Below, piece by piece: positions 5,850 through 7,252 of a DNA stretch of 7,252 nt. Origin of the DNA: an uncultured Litoreibacter sp. (lineage in GTDB: Bacteria > Pseudomonadota > Alphaproteobacteria > Rhodobacterales > Rhodobacteraceae); NCBI GenBank assembly GCA_937928335.1, contig CALFWN010000111.1:1-7252 (forward strand), read 5' to 3'. A program made the translations under genes and the position numbers. The notes beneath the pieces were generated by a model. That model was not told the origin of the DNA. It ran no database searches and worked only from the letters and a program-made list of their open reading frames with translations. Each line of letters starts with the position of its first letter. The first letter of the stretch is position 1.

Positions 5850-5861
5850 CCCGATATCGGG
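5850..5861 (+). promoter_or_regulatory. 12-bp palindrome overlapping the small-permease ribosome site
   Basis: CCCGATATCGGG is a perfect palindrome whose right arm merges with the GGGGG (5859-5863) that must serve as ribosome site. In RNA it can fold as CCCG/CGGG around AUAU, hiding that site. An overlapping palindrome, CGGGCCCG (5846-5853), offers an alternative partner for the same CCCG, so the two folds are mutually exclusive. Confidence 0.4.
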
Positions 5862-5865
5862 GGAC

Positions 5866-6798
5866 ATGACTATGCTGGACGCCTTTGTCTGGTTCTTTTC
5901 CAACATCGCACTTGCGTTTAAGAACTTCTTCTACGCGGTGTTTAACCCGGACCTCTGGCTGTCCTGGGTGCCCTATATCAACCAAGCCATGCCGGAAACC
6001 GAGCAAAAAGAAGCGCTTATGCGCTTCATTTACTATGGCGGCTCGGTCGAATTTTTCTTTGTTATCCTGACATTCCTGTTGATCCTCACAGCCATCGGGC
6101 TGTTTGCGAACCGGGTGATGTGGGGGGTCGTGCAAATCCTCGAGGGCTTTGCCAACAGCATCGGTCGCTTCTTCGCCTGGGCTGGCCTTTTGATGGTGCT
6201 GCAACAGATCATCATCATCTTTATTCAGCGCATCTTCGCGCGGGCCGAGATCTCTATGGGGTTCGGCATGAGCTTCACCAAGGATATCAGCTGGTGGGCA
6301 GAGGAACTGAAGTTCTACAACGCCCTCGTGGTCTGTCTGTGCTGCACCTATACATTCGTGCAGGGCGGCCATGTGCGGGTGGATTTGATCTATTCCGCCG
6401 TCAGCTACCGTACCAAGCGGATGATGGACATGATCGGCGCGGTGATCTTCATGATGCCGGCCGCCATCCTGACATGGATGTATGGCTGGTACTTCCTGTG
6501 GCGCCACCTTGTCACGCCGAAGCCCTCTGCATCTGACGCGCTGGACCGGCTGCTGACCAAGGCGCGCGCCGTGCGCTGGAATGTCGAGACGATCAGCTTC
6601 TCGCCCAACGGGTTCAACGCGTATTTCCTGTTCAAGGTGCTGCTGGTGCTGTTTGCGGGCATGGTCTTCCTGCAATCCATCGCCTTCTTCTACCGCTCCT
6701 ATCTGGAATGGAAGGGCGGCCCCGAGGCCGAAGGCAAATATCTCGACAAAGACACGCTGGGCGATGAAATCGCCGAAGCGGCTGCAGAAATCCACTAA
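5866..6798 (+). CDS. TRAP transporter small permease (DctQ family), long form
   Basis: A 310-residue inner-membrane protein. Hydrophobic segments are at about 61-80, 99-121, 148-166, 186-210 and 254-276. The DctQ core starts near residue 99 and includes the typical segment around WAEELKFYNALVV (144-156) and the family-like GGHVRVDLIYSAVS (167-180). Ordinary DctQ proteins have four membrane segments and about 160-200 residues. This one has an N-terminal extension of about 98 residues with a fifth segment, a charged loop between the last two segments (about 216-250) and an acidic tail. Long forms are known in the TakP/FcbT2 type. It works with the large permease and the binding protein. ATG 5866 is the first in frame, but ATG 5872 (two residues shorter) is 8 bases from the GGGGG and may be the true start. 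It lies 125 bp downstream of the binding protein, with structured RNA between. TAA is 12 bp before the next gene. Confidence 0.92.
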   Translation: MTMLDAFVWFFSNIALAFKNFFYAVFNPDLWLSWVPYINQAMPETEQKEALMRFIYYGGSVEFFFVILTFLLILTAIGLFANRVMWGVVQILEGFANSIGRFFAWAGLLMVLQQIIIIFIQRIFARAEISMGFGMSFTKDISWWAEELKFYNALVVCLCCTYTFVQGGHVRVDLIYSAVSYRTKRMMDMIGAVIFMMPAAILTWMYGWYFLWRHLVTPKPSASDALDRLLTKARAVRWNVETISFSPNGFNAYFLFKVLLVLFAGMVFLQSIAFFYRSYLEWKGGPEAEGKYLDKDTLGDEIAEAAAEIH

Positions 6799-6810
6799 GG
6801 GGCTGGGCAA

Positions 6811-7252
6811 ATGATTTTCGGATTAGATGGCGTAGAAATTGGCCTGATCATTGTGTTCCTGTGCCTTTTCGCAGGTATCCTGTCTGGCTTCCCGGTGGCT
6901 TTTGCCATTGGCGGCTCTGCGGTGATTTCCTTCGGGATCATCGCGGCGCTCGACAGTGCGGGGCTTTTGATACATCAGGCGATTGACCCCAATTCGGCGG
7001 AGTTTGCCGCCGTACTTGCCGAGGGCGTGAAACAGGAGACCATATCGGTCTTCAGATATCCCGACCTGCCAAGGATAGATCAGCCGGTGTTCTTGCAAGG
7101 CTGGGAGACGGCGCTTGACCGCAACGTGTCCTTCATCGTGAACCGTATGAACGAGCGGGTGCTGGCTGGCGCCTCTATCGAGACATTGCTGGCCGTGCTG
7201 ATGTTCGTGTTGATGGGGATCACGCTGGAACGCTCCAAGATCGCCAATGACC
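6811..7252 (+). CDS. TRAP transporter large permease (DctM family), 5' part
   Basis: The first 147 codons of the transport-channel subunit; the gene continues beyond the window, so there is no stop. Start ATG 6811 has AAGGGG (6797-6802) 8 bases upstream. Residues 9-46 form the first hydrophobic stretch with the typical SGFPVAFAIGGSAV. Residues 122-141 (SIETLLAVLMFVLMGITLER) match the DctM segment that usually reads LLAIPFFILMGNLLERSGIA. Between them lies a hydrophilic stretch of about 75 residues (48-122), longer than the roughly 30 residues usual there. That stretch contains five codons scarce in the neighbouring genes: ATA at 6970, 7042 and 7075, AGA at 7054 and AGG at 7072. The subunit couples substrate transfer from the binding protein to an ion gradient, normally sodium in the family. 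It completes a binding protein, small permease, large permease operon. Confidence 0.93.
   Translation, partial: MIFGLDGVEIGLIIVFLCLFAGILSGFPVAFAIGGSAVISFGIIAALDSAGLLIHQAIDPNSAEFAAVLAEGVKQETISVFRYPDLPRIDQPVFLQGWETALDRNVSFIVNRMNERVLAGASIETLLAVLMFVLMGITLERSKIAND

Noticed and set aside
5737..6810. 357-codon open frame on the minus strand, opposite the small permease
   Set aside because: Its translation is rich in His, Gln and Asp with no domain, and the plus strand encodes a clear TRAP small permease. It is an antisense shadow produced by GC-rich third positions.

Overview
The window looks like chromosomal DNA of an alphaproteobacterium, most likely of the Rhodobacterales/Roseobacter group. This rests on high GC with GC-rich third codon positions, tightly overlapped genes, a twin-arginine TRAP binding protein of the TakP/FcbT1 type, and a Cache-domain histidine kinase with a NarL-type partner next to that transporter. 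The species cannot be named from the sequence alone.

Left part (1-783, plus strand): the tail of an unidentified gene, then two overlapping paralogous genes of the uncharacterised Lin0512 family, joined by a TGATG stop/start overlap. They end with no gap against a convergent gene (784-1239, minus) for an exported YHS-domain protein. Upstream of that, also on the minus strand, is an exported SGNH-type hydrolase (1330-2229).

Middle part (2327-4392, minus strand): a translationally coupled two-component pair, a membrane histidine kinase with a single periplasmic Cache domain and a NarL/LuxR-type response regulator.

Right part (4658-7252, plus strand): a divergently transcribed TRAP transporter operon with periplasmic binding protein, an unusually long small permease, and the first 147 codons of the large permease, which runs off the window.

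The 265-bp divergent intergenic region holds the most informative regulatory signal. A dyad of two heptamers in the 7-2-7 arrangement used by NarL-family regulators (4529-4544) is centred about 41.5 bp upstream of the start site predicted from a TATAAG -10 box that has no recognisable -35 box. The simplest reading is that the kinase senses a small carboxylate, the regulator binds this dyad, and the TRAP operon that imports the same or a related carboxylate is activated. The gap between binding protein and small permease carries a GCAA-tetraloop hairpin and a palindrome over the ribosome binding site. Both could lower permease output relative to binding protein. No RNA genes, insertion sequences, CRISPR arrays or phage genes were seen, and there is no gene-free stretch longer than 300 bases.
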